NCBI GenBank assembly: GCA_947259375.1
Contig: CAMYLZ010000008.1
Span: forward strand, 62,001 to 126,000
Source of the DNA: an uncultured Parvularculaceae bacterium
GTDB taxonomy: Bacteria; Pseudomonadota; Alphaproteobacteria; Caulobacterales; Parvularculaceae
Length of the DNA stretch: 64,000 nucleotides
Direction: 5' to 3'
Shown here: positions 44,424 through 53,907 of the stretch, one piece after another
Numbering within the stretch: the stretch's first letter is position 1
Layout: every line of letters begins with the position of its first letter
The notes under the pieces: generated by a model
What the model saw: only the letters and a program-made list of their open reading frames with translations
The model's database searches: none
Told to the model about the DNA's origin: nothing
Translations under genes and position numbers: made by a program

Positions 44424-45427
44424 AGCGTAGATTTTCGAATAATCAACTCCGTCGGCGTCAAGCGCGAGGTTACTTTCTCCCCGCGAATTTTCCGGACCAG
44501 CAAGTCAACGAGCAATTCACCGCCAAGGCTGATATTCTGATCGACGGTGGTGAGCGGCGGCGCTGTCATTGCGGCCTGTCCGACATTGTCGTAACCGACC
44601 ACAGCAACATCGTCCGGCACGGTAAGGTTTTCCCCTTTGATCGCATGGATGGCGGCGGATGCAAGAACGTCCGACGCCGCGAACACCGCATCGAATTTGG
44701 TTCCCTCGCGCAACAGATTAGCGACATCGCGAATTGCGTTTACGGCGCCGAAACTCAACGGCAGGATCAGGCCCGGATCGTGGCTGAGGCCGCACGTTTC
44801 ATGCGCTTCCTTGAGGCCCTGGTAACGCAGCGCCACTTCAGGCAATTCGGTGTCGCCGATAAACAGGATCCGCTGGCGCCCTAAAGACAACAAGTGTCGG
44901 GCCGCCACCCGCCCGCCATCGACATTATCACTGCCGACGATCGTATATCGCGCATCTTCAAGCTGGCCGCCCCAGACGACAACCTGATCGGTGGCGTTGG
45001 CGAGCGCGTTTAGCCGCTCGGCGCGGCCCGCTTGTCCGATAATGATCAGGCCATCGACTTTGCCAGTGCGCAACAACCTGCTTTCGGCCACTTTCTCATC
45101 GCTTTGCGGAATTGTGAGCAACAAGTCGTAATCGCGTTTTGCCGCGGCGTTGGAAATCGCGCCGACCATTTCAAGGTAGAACGGATCCGAAATGGTCTGC
45201 CCCCGCACAGGATCGATCGGCACAACGATCCCCAGCGTCTGCGTGGACTGGCGTCTGAGATTGCGCGCCGCCACGTTTATTTCATAGCCCATTTGCGCCG
45301 CAATGTTGCGGACGTGGTCTTTTGTACGTTGTTTGACAAGCGGGCTGTCGTTGAGCGCGCGAGAAACCGTCGAGATATCGACATTCGCCGCCCGCGCCAA
45401 TTCAGCCATGGTCACTTTTCGAGGCAC
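44420..45427 (-). CDS. LacI-family transcriptional repressor
   Basis: A 335-residue regulator. The N-terminal helix-turn-helix is VTMAELARAANVDISTVSRALND, followed by a hinge (AARNLRRQSTQTLGIVVPID) and a periplasmic-binding-protein-like ligand domain ending in LGGELLVDLLVRKIRGEKV and RLTPTELIIRKSTL. It should sense a sugar and release the palindromes at 41985 and 47927. The GTG at 45427 (VPRKVTMAEL) is the likely start because a TATAAT box lies at 45468-45473, upstream of it but downstream of the longer in-frame start at 45481. The gene converges on the fructosidase gene with a 4-bp overlap. Confidence 0.92.
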   Translation of the reverse strand: MPRKVTMAELARAANVDISTVSRALNDSPLVKQRTKDHVRNIAAQMGYEINVAARNLRRQSTQTLGIVVPIDPVRGQTISDPFYLEMVGAISNAAAKRDYDLLLTIPQSDEKVAESRLLRTGKVDGLIIIGQAGRAERLNALANATDQVVVWGGQLEDARYTIVGSDNVDGGRVAARHLLSLGRQRILFIGDTELPEVALRYQGLKEAHETCGLSHDPGLILPLSFGAVNAIRDVANLLREGTKFDAVFAASDVLASAAIHAIKGENLTVPDDVAVVGYDNVGQAAMTAPPLTTVDQNISLGGELLVDLLVRKIRGEKVTSRLTPTELIIRKSTL

Positions 45428-45467
45428 AATCTTCCCGTCCGCTTCGCATTCCGAATCGCGCCGCGCA

Positions 45468-45497
45468 ATTATAGCCCACAAAAAAGGGCTGCTCCAA
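45468..45497 (-). promoter_or_regulatory. Promoter of the LacI-family gene
   Basis: Minus strand: TTGGAG (45497-45492), 18 bases, then a perfect TATAAT (45473-45468), giving a leader of about 35 bases. The -35 lies within the left arm of the upstream terminator stem, so the two elements share DNA. Confidence 0.6.
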
Positions 45498-45515
45498 GCC
45501 TTGTTGGAGCAGCCC
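45480..45515 (-). terminator. Rho-independent terminator after the TonB receptor gene
   Basis: On the minus strand, a 12-bp perfect stem GGGCTGCTCCAA / TTGGAGCAGCCC (arms 45515-45504 and 45497-45486) with a 6-base loop, then a T run at 45485-45480. It lies 30 bases past the receptor stop. Confidence 0.93.
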
Positions 45516-45545
45516 GCGCAATCTGTATTTTAACGGTCGGTGAGA

Positions 45546-47825
45546 TCAGAACTGATACGATACCGAAATTGACGCGGTGCGGCCGTTAATCGGCCGTATC
45601 CGGACGAAATCGCCTGGCGCCGCTGAGTCTTCTTGGCCTTCGGTAAAGCCGACATTGTTGAACAGGTTATTTATATCAGCGCTGATGCGCAGGCTGTCCG
45701 TAAGGTCGTAGGAGGCATAAAGGCTCGTCACGGTGTAGGAGTCGAATTCGAGATCGTTCGAGTCCTGAACGAACACAGAATCGGTCCCGAAGATATTCGC
45801 ACCGATCGTGAAGCGCTCGTGATTGTAATATGGCGAGACGTTAAACAGATAGTCCGCCTGACGCCGCGGCGTATTGCCGATATTCGCGCCGCTAGCCGAG
45901 CCGGTGATGTCGGAGTCGGTGAACGTCGCATTTGCGCGAACGCCAAGACCGCTCTCATGCTCATAATGACCTTCAAGTTCAACGCCTTGTGCTTCAAACG
46001 CATTCTGGATGAACGTTTGCGTCGTCACCTCGAACTCGCGTGCTTCGGACGTGTCTGCGTTGAAGTAAGTCGCGAAGAACGACATGTTCCGCCGTGAGAA
46101 CTTGAAACCGATTTCCCACTGTTCAACGCTGTTCCAGCCGGCCGAGTTGGCGATTGCGCCATTGGCGTCGATCGACCCGGTGATCCGGTCAGGCGAGCCC
46201 ACGCTGCCGCCTTCGGCGTAGTTTGCGAATAGTGCGATATCGTCCGTTACCTGGTAGTTCAGGCCCGCGGACCAAGCGTCGAAATTGACGTCATAGTTAG
46301 CGACGCGCGAAGGGCCGAAGTCATTCACGGCCTGTTCGTTCTGGCCGATAACGCCGTCGCCATTAATATCTTGCGGCGCTTGCACGGCGGCTTCCGCAAA
46401 TGTGCCGTCCACATCATATTCGTTGTGGCGGTAGCTGATGTCCCAGGACAGGGCGCCGACAGCGCCCGTGACGGCGACGAATGGCGAGACCAGGTCAACC
46501 TCGAAGTCATAATCGCGCGTACAGCAGTTCTCGAAAGCAGGGTTGCCGTAGAGCACGCCGCCAACGCTGTCGCCCTGGTCAAACGGGGTGCGCGAGGAAT
46601 CCAGCCGGCGATAATACTGGTTGAAATTCCAGTTGGCGTTGATGTTCTGCCGGTCGAAAGAAACGCCCGCCTTCACGGCGAAGAGATCGAATTCGCCGGT
46701 CAACGCCAATTCGGTAAAGCGATTGTCGAAATCACGAAGCTGCGTGTTGAAATTGACGATTTCCACCGACGGTCCGTTTACGCCGTCATCGAAAACATTG
46801 GCCGGGAACGGCGAGGCGAAATTGCCTTCGATAAAGGCCGAACGGTGCCGGACCGAAGCGTTCAGCCAATCGAGAACGTCATACTCGCCAACAAAGCCGA
46901 TTGAGGTCAGCTCCGTTTCAAAACCATCGCCATTGACCGCATCCACGCCGTCGACGCGGTTGGCGAAGTCCGTCGTGTTGAGGAATAGCGTGCCATCGTT
47001 GAAATCAACGCCGACCTCTTCAAAACCATTGCCGTTAAACCGGGCGGGAATTGGCAGGTAAGTCGGGACGGTGTCGTCGAGGCGCTTGAACAGGAATTGT
47101 ACGGAGCCGCGCTCGAATTCGCCGCGAACATTCGCTTTGATCTGGTAGCCTTCCTCGACATTCGCGCCAAAAGTTTCCCGCGGGCCTTCGCCGGTGCGAT
47201 AAAAGCCGCCGACATGCGCCGACCAGGTCTCGTTTATCGGCAGGCCATATTCGAAATCGCCGCGAAAACTTTCATAGTTCAAGCCTGAGGTGAAGGCGAC
47301 CTGGCCGCCTTGTTCTTCGCCAGTTTTCGAAATCAGGTTGATGATGCCGCCCGGCGCGTTATGCGCCGCAGTCGACGCCGAACCGCCGCGGATGGATTGT
47401 ACGCTACCGACCGTGCGGTCGTAGCGGATGAAACTGTCCGCCGTCGCAAACGCCGTATCGCCAATCAGCAGGCTCGCAAAGCCATCTTCCTGGAAGGATA
47501 CATATCGCGAGCCGCCGGAACTGATCGGAAGGCCGCGAACCTTGAGGTTGGTATTCGCGTCGCCTGACGACGGCTCAACCTGGATGCCCGGAAGCGCACG
47601 GAAAAGTTCCGCGGTGGAACGCGGCGCGGCCCGTTCGATCTGTTCGGGTGAAATCGCGGTGACGGAGGACGGCGATTCAAGCTTTGTCGTCGCCCGGCTG
47701 ACGCCGGTGACGATGATCACATCGCCCTCTTCGAGCGGCTCGGACGCATCTTGCGCGAATGATGCGGCGGGGATGGCTGCGGCCAGCGCGCTGGAAACCA
47801 TAAGAGCGCGTCTAAAGAATTTCAT
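45546..47825 (-). CDS. TonB-dependent receptor of the fructoside locus
   Basis: A 759-residue outer-membrane receptor. The signal peptide ends PAASFAQ (residue 24 or so), the plug begins GDVIIVTGVSRATTKLESPSSVTAIS and contains TAELFRALPGIQVEP and the NxKVRGLP segment, and the barrel ends NGRTASISVSYQF with a terminal Phe. There is no N-terminal TonB-type signalling extension. An extracellular-loop segment near residue 486 reads DINGDGVIGQNE, a perfect EF-hand-type calcium loop pattern. It sits in front of a LacI-type operator and behind the other genes of the sugar locus, so a sugar or short oligosaccharide is the probable ligand. GGGAGGA precedes the ATG. Confidence 0.92.
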   Translation of the reverse strand: MKFFRRALMVSSALAAAIPAASFAQDASEPLEEGDVIIVTGVSRATTKLESPSSVTAISPEQIERAAPRSTAELFRALPGIQVEPSSGDANTNLKVRGLPISSGGSRYVSFQEDGFASLLIGDTAFATADSFIRYDRTVGSVQSIRGGSASTAAHNAPGGIINLISKTGEEQGGQVAFTSGLNYESFRGDFEYGLPINETWSAHVGGFYRTGEGPRETFGANVEEGYQIKANVRGEFERGSVQFLFKRLDDTVPTYLPIPARFNGNGFEEVGVDFNDGTLFLNTTDFANRVDGVDAVNGDGFETELTSIGFVGEYDVLDWLNASVRHRSAFIEGNFASPFPANVFDDGVNGPSVEIVNFNTQLRDFDNRFTELALTGEFDLFAVKAGVSFDRQNINANWNFNQYYRRLDSSRTPFDQGDSVGGVLYGNPAFENCCTRDYDFEVDLVSPFVAVTGAVGALSWDISYRHNEYDVDGTFAEAAVQAPQDINGDGVIGQNEQAVNDFGPSRVANYDVNFDAWSAGLNYQVTDDIALFANYAEGGSVGSPDRITGSIDANGAIANSAGWNSVEQWEIGFKFSRRNMSFFATYFNADTSEAREFEVTTQTFIQNAFEAQGVELEGHYEHESGLGVRANATFTDSDITGSASGANIGNTPRRQADYLFNVSPYYNHERFTIGANIFGTDSVFVQDSNDLEFDSYTVTSLYASYDLTDSLRISADINNLFNNVGFTEGQEDSAAPGDFVRIRPINGRTASISVSYQF

Positions 47826-47926
47826 TGGATCCTCCCAAAAGGTCCTGTTTTTACGAATCGAGCGGGCGCCCTCATGGCGGGCCGACATCATGATTAAAAC
47901 CCCCAGCGCCCGGCGCAATACAAAAA

Positions 47927-47940
47927 TCCAATCGATTGCA
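47927..47940. promoter_or_regulatory. LacI-type operator upstream of the TonB receptor
   Basis: TCCAATCGATTGCA, core CAATCGATTG at 47929-47938, the same 10-bp palindrome as at 41987. The flanks also resemble each other (TATTTTGCA versus CATTTTGTG after the core). It is 102 bases before the receptor ATG, in the only large gap of the locus. Confidence 0.65.
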
Positions 47941-48076
47941 TTTTGTGAACCAGCCTGTTGCTCCTATGCCACAGCCATTGAATTTGACTCCGTAATGCGC
48001 ACCGCCGCACGCACTGCGACGAGAACGCCGAGGCGGCGCCAGCCTTGTCGCCGGCGGAATAGCCCCCTTCGCCGCC

Positions 48077-50359
48077 CTATTCCGCGCCAAACTTCCTCGA
48101 AGTCGGGAAGCCTTTCGGCGCGATTCGCCCGGCCTGGGCGCGCTTGCCCACATAGGATTTCCAGTCATCGATGGTCTGCACGCGCCCCGAGCGGTCGACC
48201 CAGGTAAGCCCTTCCCTTTTTGAAAACAGCTTGGCGTCAGACAGTCCGCCATCGTGGAACTTTTGCAGAACGACGCCCTTGCCGCGGCTCATCTCGGGCA
48301 GCTCGGCGGCGGGGAACACCAGGAATTTCTTGTTGTCGCCAACGCTCGCCAGCATGTCGTCCTTGCCAATCGCGGCGGGCGCCGAGCGACAGACCGCCGC
48401 TTCCGCGCCGGCCGGCACGTTCAGCACCTGTTTGCCCTTGCGGGTGGTCGAGAGGCAATCGTCTTCCGACGCGATAAATCCGTGACCGGAGGAAGAGGCA
48501 AGGAGGAATTTGCGCCCGCCCTCGAAAATGAACGCCGCCACCACCGCATCGTCATTGCCCATGTCGACCATCAACCGGATCGGCTCGCCATGACCGCGCC
48601 CGCCAGGCAGGGCCGAAACGTCGAGCGCATAGAACTTTCCGTTTGTGGCGAACAGCATCAGCTTGTCGGTGGTCTGCGCCCACACGAGGAAATGCTCGCG
48701 GTCCCCCTCCTTGTATTTGATCGACTTGGCGTCCTCGACATGGCCTTTCATGGTCCGCACCCATCCCTTTTCGGAGATGACAATGGTCACAGGCTCTTTT
48801 TCAACCAAGATGCCGAGGTCGATGTCTTCGATATCCGGCGCGTCGGCAATATCCGTGCGCCGTCGGCCAAGATCGGATTTCGGATCGAAGGTCTTGCGCA
48901 CCTCCTTCAACTGTTCGCCAATCTTTTTCCACTGCGCCTCGTCGGATTTCAAAAGCGCGTTCAGTGCTTTCTGCTCAGCCCTGAGTTCCTTGTGCTCGGT
49001 CTTGATTTCCATCTCTTCAAGCTTGCGCAAGGAACGCAGGCGCATATTGAGGATCGCCTCGGTCTGCACCTCGGTCAGCTTGAACGCCTTCATCAATTCC
49101 GCTTTCGGATCGTCCTCATAGCGAATGATGCGGATCACCTCGTCGAGATTGAGATAAGCGATGAGGAAGCCGTCAAGCACTTCGAGGCGCCGGGCGATCT
49201 TGTCGAGCCGGAACCGGGTGCGCCGGACCAGCACGTCCTTGCGATGATCGAGATAGGCTTGCAGCACATCGCGCAGGCCCATGACCCGCGGGCTCCCGTC
49301 CGCGCCGAGAACATTCATGTTGAGCGAAAAGCGCGATTCCAGATCGGTGATCTTGAACAGCGATTCCATCAGCGCCGCGGGTTCGATATTGCCGGTTTTC
49401 GGCTCAAGGATGAGGCGAATGTCCTCCGCGCTTTCATCGCGAATATCGGCAAGCGCCGGCAGCTTTTTCGCCTGCATCAGCTCGGCGACCTTTTCGATCA
49501 GCTTTGACTTTTGCACCTGATACGGGATCTCGGTGACGACGATCTGGTAGCGACCGCGCCCCAGATCTTCCGTCTCCCAGCGCGCCCGCACGCGAAAGCC
49601 GCCGCGCCCGGTCGCATAGGCCTCTTCCATCGCGGCGCTGTTCTCAATGCACACGCCGCCGGTCGGAAAGTCCGGGCCCTTCACATATTTCAGCAGCGTT
49701 TCAGTGCGCGCATTCGGCGTTTTGATGAGGTGCAGCGAGGCGTCGATCAACTCGGCCGGATTATGCGGCGGGATCGAGGTCGCCATGCCCACCGCGATGC
49801 CGTTTGCGCCATTGGCGAGAAGGTTCGGAAACGCCGCCGGCAGCACCGCCGGCTCCTTGCCTTCGCCATCATAGGTTTCGCGGAAATCGACCGTGTCCTC
49901 GTCAATGCCGTCAAGCAGCAATTGCGCGGCTGCCGTCAGACGGCTTTCGGTGTAACGCATCGCGGCCGCATTATCGCCGTCAATATTGCCGAAATTGCCT
50001 TGCCCATCGACCAGCGGCACACGCACGGAAAAGTCCTGCACGAGGCGCACCATGGCGTCATAAATCGCCTGGTCGCCATGCGGGTGAAAATTACCCATCA
50101 CCTCGCCGACAACCTTGGCGGATTTCTTGAAGCCGCCGCTCGGCGCCAGCTTCATCTGCCGCATGGCGTAGAGAATACGCCGGTGCACCGGCTTGAGGCC
50201 GTCGCGCACATCCGGCAGCGCCCGCGCCGTGATGGTCGAAAGCGCATAGGCGAGATATCGCTGGGACAGCGCCTCGTCGAACGGCTCGAGAAAGATGTCT
50301 TCGGGCTTGGCCGGCTTTTCGGCCCGGTTTTTGGCGGTTTTGATCTTCGTGCGTTTCAT
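48077..50359 (-). CDS. parC: DNA topoisomerase IV subunit A
   Basis: ParC decatenates daughter chromosomes together with ParE (not in this window). The 760-residue product begins with a basic N-terminus, then [42 protein letters not shown]. The active-site Tyr lies in [13 protein letters not shown], and the quinolone-region [17 protein letters not shown] reads with the alphaproteobacterial ParC rather than GyrA pattern. The C-terminal domain lacks the GyrA box, as expected for ParC. The start at 50359 (MKRTKIK) gives the natural length; a longer frame runs to 50470 but has no family residues. Confidence 0.95.
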   Translation of the reverse strand: MKRTKIKTAKNRAEKPAKPEDIFLEPFDEALSQRYLAYALSTITARALPDVRDGLKPVHRRILYAMRQMKLAPSGGFKKSAKVVGEVMGNFHPHGDQAIYDAMVRLVQDFSVRVPLVDGQGNFGNIDGDNAAAMRYTESRLTAAAQLLLDGIDEDTVDFRETYDGEGKEPAVLPAAFPNLLANGANGIAVGMATSIPPHNPAELIDASLHLIKTPNARTETLLKYVKGPDFPTGGVCIENSAAMEEAYATGRGGFRVRARWETEDLGRGRYQIVVTEIPYQVQKSKLIEKVAELMQAKKLPALADIRDESAEDIRLILEPKTGNIEPAALMESLFKITDLESRFSLNMNVLGADGSPRVMGLRDVLQAYLDHRKDVLVRRTRFRLDKIARRLEVLDGFLIAYLNLDEVIRIIRYEDDPKAELMKAFKLTEVQTEAILNMRLRSLRKLEEMEIKTEHKELRAEQKALNALLKSDEAQWKKIGEQLKEVRKTFDPKSDLGRRRTDIADAPDIEDIDLGILVEKEPVTIVISEKGWVRTMKGHVEDAKSIKYKEGDREHFLVWAQTTDKLMLFATNGKFYALDVSALPGGRGHGEPIRLMVDMGNDDAVVAAFIFEGGRKFLLASSSGHGFIASEDDCLSTTRKGKQVLNVPAGAEAAVCRSAPAAIGKDDMLASVGDNKKFLVFPAAELPEMSRGKGVVLQKFHDGGLSDAKLFSKREGLTWVDRSGRVQTIDDWKSYVGKRAQAGRIAPKGFPTSRKFGAE

Positions 50360-50494
50360 GGGCGCAGTCTCTAGCAGAATCGCGCCGGGCCGCCAGCCCA
50401 ATAAGCGCCAGCGCGGCCCTTGCCGCCTTGCGGTGCGGACAGTCTCCCCGATAAATGAGAGAGGAAACAATCAGGCGACCGTTCCTTACGCAAC

Positions 50495-51175
50495 ATGATG
50501 CAATTTCTCGCCGACATCCTCGCTTTTCCCTTGTTTGTGCTGGAGCTTTCCGGGGCCGCCATCGGGTTTTCCACAGGTGCGTTCCAGCGCGCCGCCATTT
50601 CCGGCGAGGCCCAGACCGCGGCGCTCGCCATCGCTTTTCTCGCCGGCGTTTCGGAAATGCTCGGCCAATCGGTGATTCTCGTCGTCAACCGCGTGGCGCT
50701 TTACCGGTTTCTGGCGAGCCTCGCCTTTACCGGCCTTTCTTACGTCATCACCGCCATCGCCTGGGGGATTTGCGCGATCGCCGTCGCGCCGCTGACCCGT
50801 CTCGGCGCGCTGGGGCCCGGCGAGATCGCCGGCGTCATCGGCGTCGTCTCCCTCGCCTTCGCGCCGCGCCTTTTCGGCGTGCTGTCGATCGCGCCCTATT
50901 TCGGGCTGGCGCTCGGCCATGTGCTTGAGGTCTGGGCGATGACGCTCGCGGTGTTCGGCTTGCATGTGGGGCTCGCCTTGCCGCTCGCCGCCGCTGTTTT
51001 CTGCGGGCTTGCCGGCTGGGCCGTTTCCTATGCGGTGCGCTCTTGGCTCGGTCATGCGCTCGCCGCCCCGCTTGGGAAACTGCGCCACGCTGTCGCCGGC
51101 TCGCCGCTTGATCGTTCGCCCCAACAGATCATCGACGAACTCGCCCGCCGCATCAGCCGGGAGCGAAAACCTTGA
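50495..51175 (+). CDS. Multi-span membrane protein of unknown function
   Basis: A 226-residue hydrophobic protein with five to six spans (about residues 17-37, 42-62, 68-95, 105-125, 135-160 and 165-185) and a basic C-terminal tail (PQQIIDELARRISRERKP). The spacing resembles Yip1-type membrane proteins, but I cannot confirm the family. The stop overlaps the start of the next gene by 4 bp (TTGA), so the two products are probably made in fixed ratio. Two ATGs in tandem (50495, 50498) form the start; it is divergent from parC. Confidence 0.68.
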   Translation: MMQFLADILAFPLFVLELSGAAIGFSTGAFQRAAISGEAQTAALAIAFLAGVSEMLGQSVILVVNRVALYRFLASLAFTGLSYVITAIAWGICAIAVAPLTRLGALGPGEIAGVIGVVSLAFAPRLFGVLSIAPYFGLALGHVLEVWAMTLAVFGLHVGLALPLAAAVFCGLAGWAVSYAVRSWLGHALAAPLGKLRHAVAGSPLDRSPQQIIDELARRISRERKP

Positions 51176-52101
51176 TTCCGTCTCTTCTTTTTACGGTAGT
51201 CATCATTGGCGCGGCGGCCCTGATCGTCACTGCCGCGCTTTCGCCGCTTGAAACTTTGAGCTGGTGGGCGGGCTGGACCGAAGACGAAATCGAACATGCC
51301 GATGCGCGCGCCTTGCCGCCGGACGGCGCGCCAGCGCGCTTTATCGTCTATCTGTCCGGCGTTGCATCTATCTCCGGCCGGTTTTTGTTGCCGCGCGAAA
51401 AAGCGTTCATCCGCCGGCTGAAAAACCGCCTGCCCGGCGCAACCATCATCTCCGACGTCTTTCCTTACTCGCCGCAAGGACTGCCGCTGCTCGCCGCGCC
51501 GCGCGTCTTCGACCGATTGTGGCGGCGCGTGCAGAAGCTCAAGCTCGATGAACGCCCGACGATCCTTTCCACGCTCATCAATTTGCGCAACATCTTTCAG
51601 GTGATGGTGTCGGCCGATCATCGTTACGGGCCGATATTCAATCAGGGCGCAGCGAATGTGATCGAGGATGCGCTGATCGCCGCCGGCTATGCGCGCGGCT
51701 CCGGCGCGCCGGTCGCCATCATCGGTTATTCGGGCGGCGCGCAGGTTGCGGTCGGCGCAGCGGCCTTCCTGCGGGCGCGATTGGGCGCGCCCATCGACGT
51801 GATCGGCATTGGCGGCGTCGTCGCCTCCGATCCCGGACTCAAATTCCTGCGGCGTTACCATCACGTCGTCGGCGCGCACGACGCTATCGAGCGCGTCGGC
51901 GCGGTGATGTTCCCCGATCGATGGGCGCCCTCCGCCTATTCGGACTGGAACGCCGCGAAACGCGAAGGCCGCCTTGAAGCGCATGTGATGGCGAATATGA
52001 GCCATGCCGGCGTCAAAGGCTATTTCGGCCGCCCGCCGATCGACGGCGTATCGAATGCCGAACGCACCGCCGCGAAAATTGCTTCGCTGTTGTCGGTTTG
52101 A
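51172..52101 (+). CDS. Membrane-anchored alpha/beta-hydrolase-like protein
   Basis: A 309-residue protein with an N-terminal hydrophobic segment (residues 4-25) and a soluble part resembling an alpha/beta hydrolase. The nucleophile elbow is GYSGGA, giving Ser187, and AHVMANMSHAGVKGY near the C-terminus offers a His. The acid residue cannot be placed by eye, so activity is not certain. The start is TTG, overlapping the upstream stop (TTGA), with GGGAG eight bases before it. It is coupled to the preceding membrane protein and likely acts at the membrane with it. Substrate unknown. The frame on the other strand (51052-52155) is a shadow. Confidence 0.7.
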   Translation: MIPSLLFTVVIIGAAALIVTAALSPLETLSWWAGWTEDEIEHADARALPPDGAPARFIVYLSGVASISGRFLLPREKAFIRRLKNRLPGATIISDVFPYSPQGLPLLAAPRVFDRLWRRVQKLKLDERPTILSTLINLRNIFQVMVSADHRYGPIFNQGAANVIEDALIAAGYARGSGAPVAIIGYSGGAQVAVGAAAFLRARLGAPIDVIGIGGVVASDPGLKFLRRYHHVVGAHDAIERVGAVMFPDRWAPSAYSDWNAAKREGRLEAHVMANMSHAGVKGYFGRPPIDGVSNAERTAAKIASLLSV

Positions 52102-52244
52102 ATTCATCATGAGGGGATCATAACCCCGCCTGAGAAGGCGTGGATAACTATCCACCGAAAGCGGGATTCCTTTAAATTTTCATCAGAAAAGTTGTATTTT
52201 TCGCGGCCGGACTCGCCTTATCCGTGTGCGGATTTCGCCGCGCT

Positions 52245-52970
52245 TCAAAGCCGCGCCGTCAGCAACTCCAGAACCCGCAGGCGCGCTTCGGGAAGCGGCT
52301 TGTCGGCGAGATGCAGAATGCGCGTTTCGATGAAAAATCCCGTCGTCTTCAAAGCATCGACCGCCTCGAAAAGGCTCGCTTGCGTCGACGCCCCGCGCAA
52401 GAAAGGCGGCAATGGCAGCAATTTGTCCTTGTAAGGCGCGCCCGCTTCCGCAGACACCGCGCAAGCCGACCGCGGCGAGACATAAATCAGGTTTTCGCGC
52501 GCGCCGGTGGAAGCGCAACGGTCAAGCGTCAAGCCGAAACCGAGCTCGGCAAGGAGCCCAATCTCCCAGCGCGCCATCAGCGCCGGCCAGATGTCGAGAT
52601 CATCGAGCGCGCCAAGCAGCACCGCCATCGCCTTATAGGCGCGCTGGTGGGCCTCGCGCTCGGGCAGCGTCGCCAGCGCAACGGCGCATGCCGCCGAAAG
52701 GCCCGCCAGCGACAACCGCTCGCCCATCGCCTCGGCGGCGCGGGCATGCGCCATTTCAAGCGAAAAATGCCCCAGCGAATCCTCGCCCCGGCCTTTCCAT
52801 TCGACCGCGACCTCGTTGCCCGGTTGCAGGAGCGGGCGCATCCGCCGCCCCTGTCCGCCATAGACAAGCCCGGCCCGGCGCCCGTGATGCTCCGTAAACA
52901 CATCAACCACCGCATGAGTCTCGCCATGGCCGCGCGCATCAAGCACGATCCCGACATCGGTGAAGTTCAT
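52245..52970 (-). CDS. recO: DNA repair protein RecO
   Basis: RecO loads RecA in the RecFOR pathway. The 241-residue product opens DVGIVLDARGHGETHAVVDVFTEHHGRRAGLVYGG, the RecO OB-fold, with PLLQPGNEVAVEWKGR next, and a helical C-terminal domain (ALMARWEIGLLAELGFGLTLDRCASTG). The Cys usual in the zinc site of some RecO proteins is partly present (one Cys in DRCAS, one in SACAVS). The start overlaps the FkbM methyltransferase stop by 4 bp (ATGA). It ends the leftward rpoZ-era gene string. Confidence 0.93.
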   Translation of the reverse strand: MNFTDVGIVLDARGHGETHAVVDVFTEHHGRRAGLVYGGQGRRMRPLLQPGNEVAVEWKGRGEDSLGHFSLEMAHARAAEAMGERLSLAGLSAACAVALATLPEREAHQRAYKAMAVLLGALDDLDIWPALMARWEIGLLAELGFGLTLDRCASTGARENLIYVSPRSACAVSAEAGAPYKDKLLPLPPFLRGASTQASLFEAVDALKTTGFFIETRILHLADKPLPEARLRVLELLTARL

Positions 52971-53764
52971 TGCTTCAGCTTTCGCGCAAACGGTTTTTCA
53001 TCGCGGCTCGCAAGGATGTTCATATAACCGTAAATCGCATCGACGCCGCGATGCGCGCCAATGCGCGAAAGGCCCGACGCCGTCACCCTGAACAGATGAT
53101 AGCCCGGCAGGAGCGCGTTGAAATCGTCAAGCTTATGGCTGCGATGCATGTGATGGGTGTTGAACTCGAATTGGATAAAATCGGGCCGTCGCTCGTCGCG
53201 CAACAAACGCCGCGCACCCTGTAACACTTCCAGCTCAAAGCCTTCCACATCAATCTTGATAAGCGCCGGAAAGAACGACTGCAAATAGCAATATTCGTCA
53301 ATCGTCGTCATCGGCACAGCCATGGCGCGCGTTTCTCGGCGAGCAAAACCGCTCGCCTCCGGATCCCGCGAGGCCAGCCCCGGATTAGCCGGCACGAACA
53401 GCTCAGTCTCGCCAACCGTTTCGCCGACGGCAAGATTGTGCACCTCAACGGCGCGCCCGGCTGTGTTCTCGCGCAGCTTTTCAAAAGTCGCAGGCGCCGG
53501 CTCAAAGGCGACGATTTTCGATGCGCCGGCCGCCAGCGCCGCGCGCGCATAAGAGCCGATATTCGCCCCCACATCGAGGCAGCCAAAGCCCGGCCGCCGG
53601 GTTCCGATCAATTCCAACACACGCTGTTCGCCGCTATCCTCGAGCCGGAACGACAGATTGATGCCAAGCCCGCGCATGCCCGCGCGCGCGACGAACGCAG
53701 CGACCGGCTGCATCGCCTCGCGACCGAGAATGTTGTCTGTCAGTTTTTTAAGCGCGTTGAACAT
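52967..53764 (-). CDS. FkbM family methyltransferase
   Basis: A 265-residue SAM-dependent methyltransferase. Signatures: FGCLDVGANIGSYARAALAAGASKIVAFEPAPATFEKLREN (SAM-binding), VEVHNLAVGETVGETELFV, and the FkbM motif FPALIKIDVEGFELEVLQGARRLL near residue 190. These enzymes methylate sugars or secondary metabolites, or act with glycosyltransferases. No other glycosyl gene is near; instead it is inserted between era and recO and is coupled to recO. That position looks like a lineage-specific addition. Substrate unknown. Confidence 0.9.
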   Translation of the reverse strand: MFNALKKLTDNILGREAMQPVAAFVARAGMRGLGINLSFRLEDSGEQRVLELIGTRRPGFGCLDVGANIGSYARAALAAGASKIVAFEPAPATFEKLRENTAGRAVEVHNLAVGETVGETELFVPANPGLASRDPEASGFARRETRAMAVPMTTIDEYCYLQSFFPALIKIDVEGFELEVLQGARRLLRDERRPDFIQFEFNTHHMHRSHKLDDFNALLPGYHLFRVTASGLSRIGAHRGVDAIYGYMNILASRDEKPFARKLKQ

Positions 53765-53907
53765 CTCGACCCTTCGCCGGCAAGGCGCCGTCTCAAAATC
53801 CGCGCCTTGCGGGCAATGTCAACGGCGCGAAAAACGGCCCGTCGATCCATATGAAATGGACGCCCCACGCGGGCGCCCATTCCGTCACCTGAACCAATAT
53901 TTGCGAA

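Noticed and set aside
48254-49507. 417-residue plus-strand open frame
   Set aside because: It mirrors parC, whose motifs are unambiguous; the frame is a GC-rich shadow.
51052-52155. 367-residue minus-strand open frame
   Set aside because: It lies opposite the hydrolase-like gene, is rich in Arg/Asp/Gly shadow composition and shows no domain; the plus-strand frame has a coupled start and a nucleophile motif.
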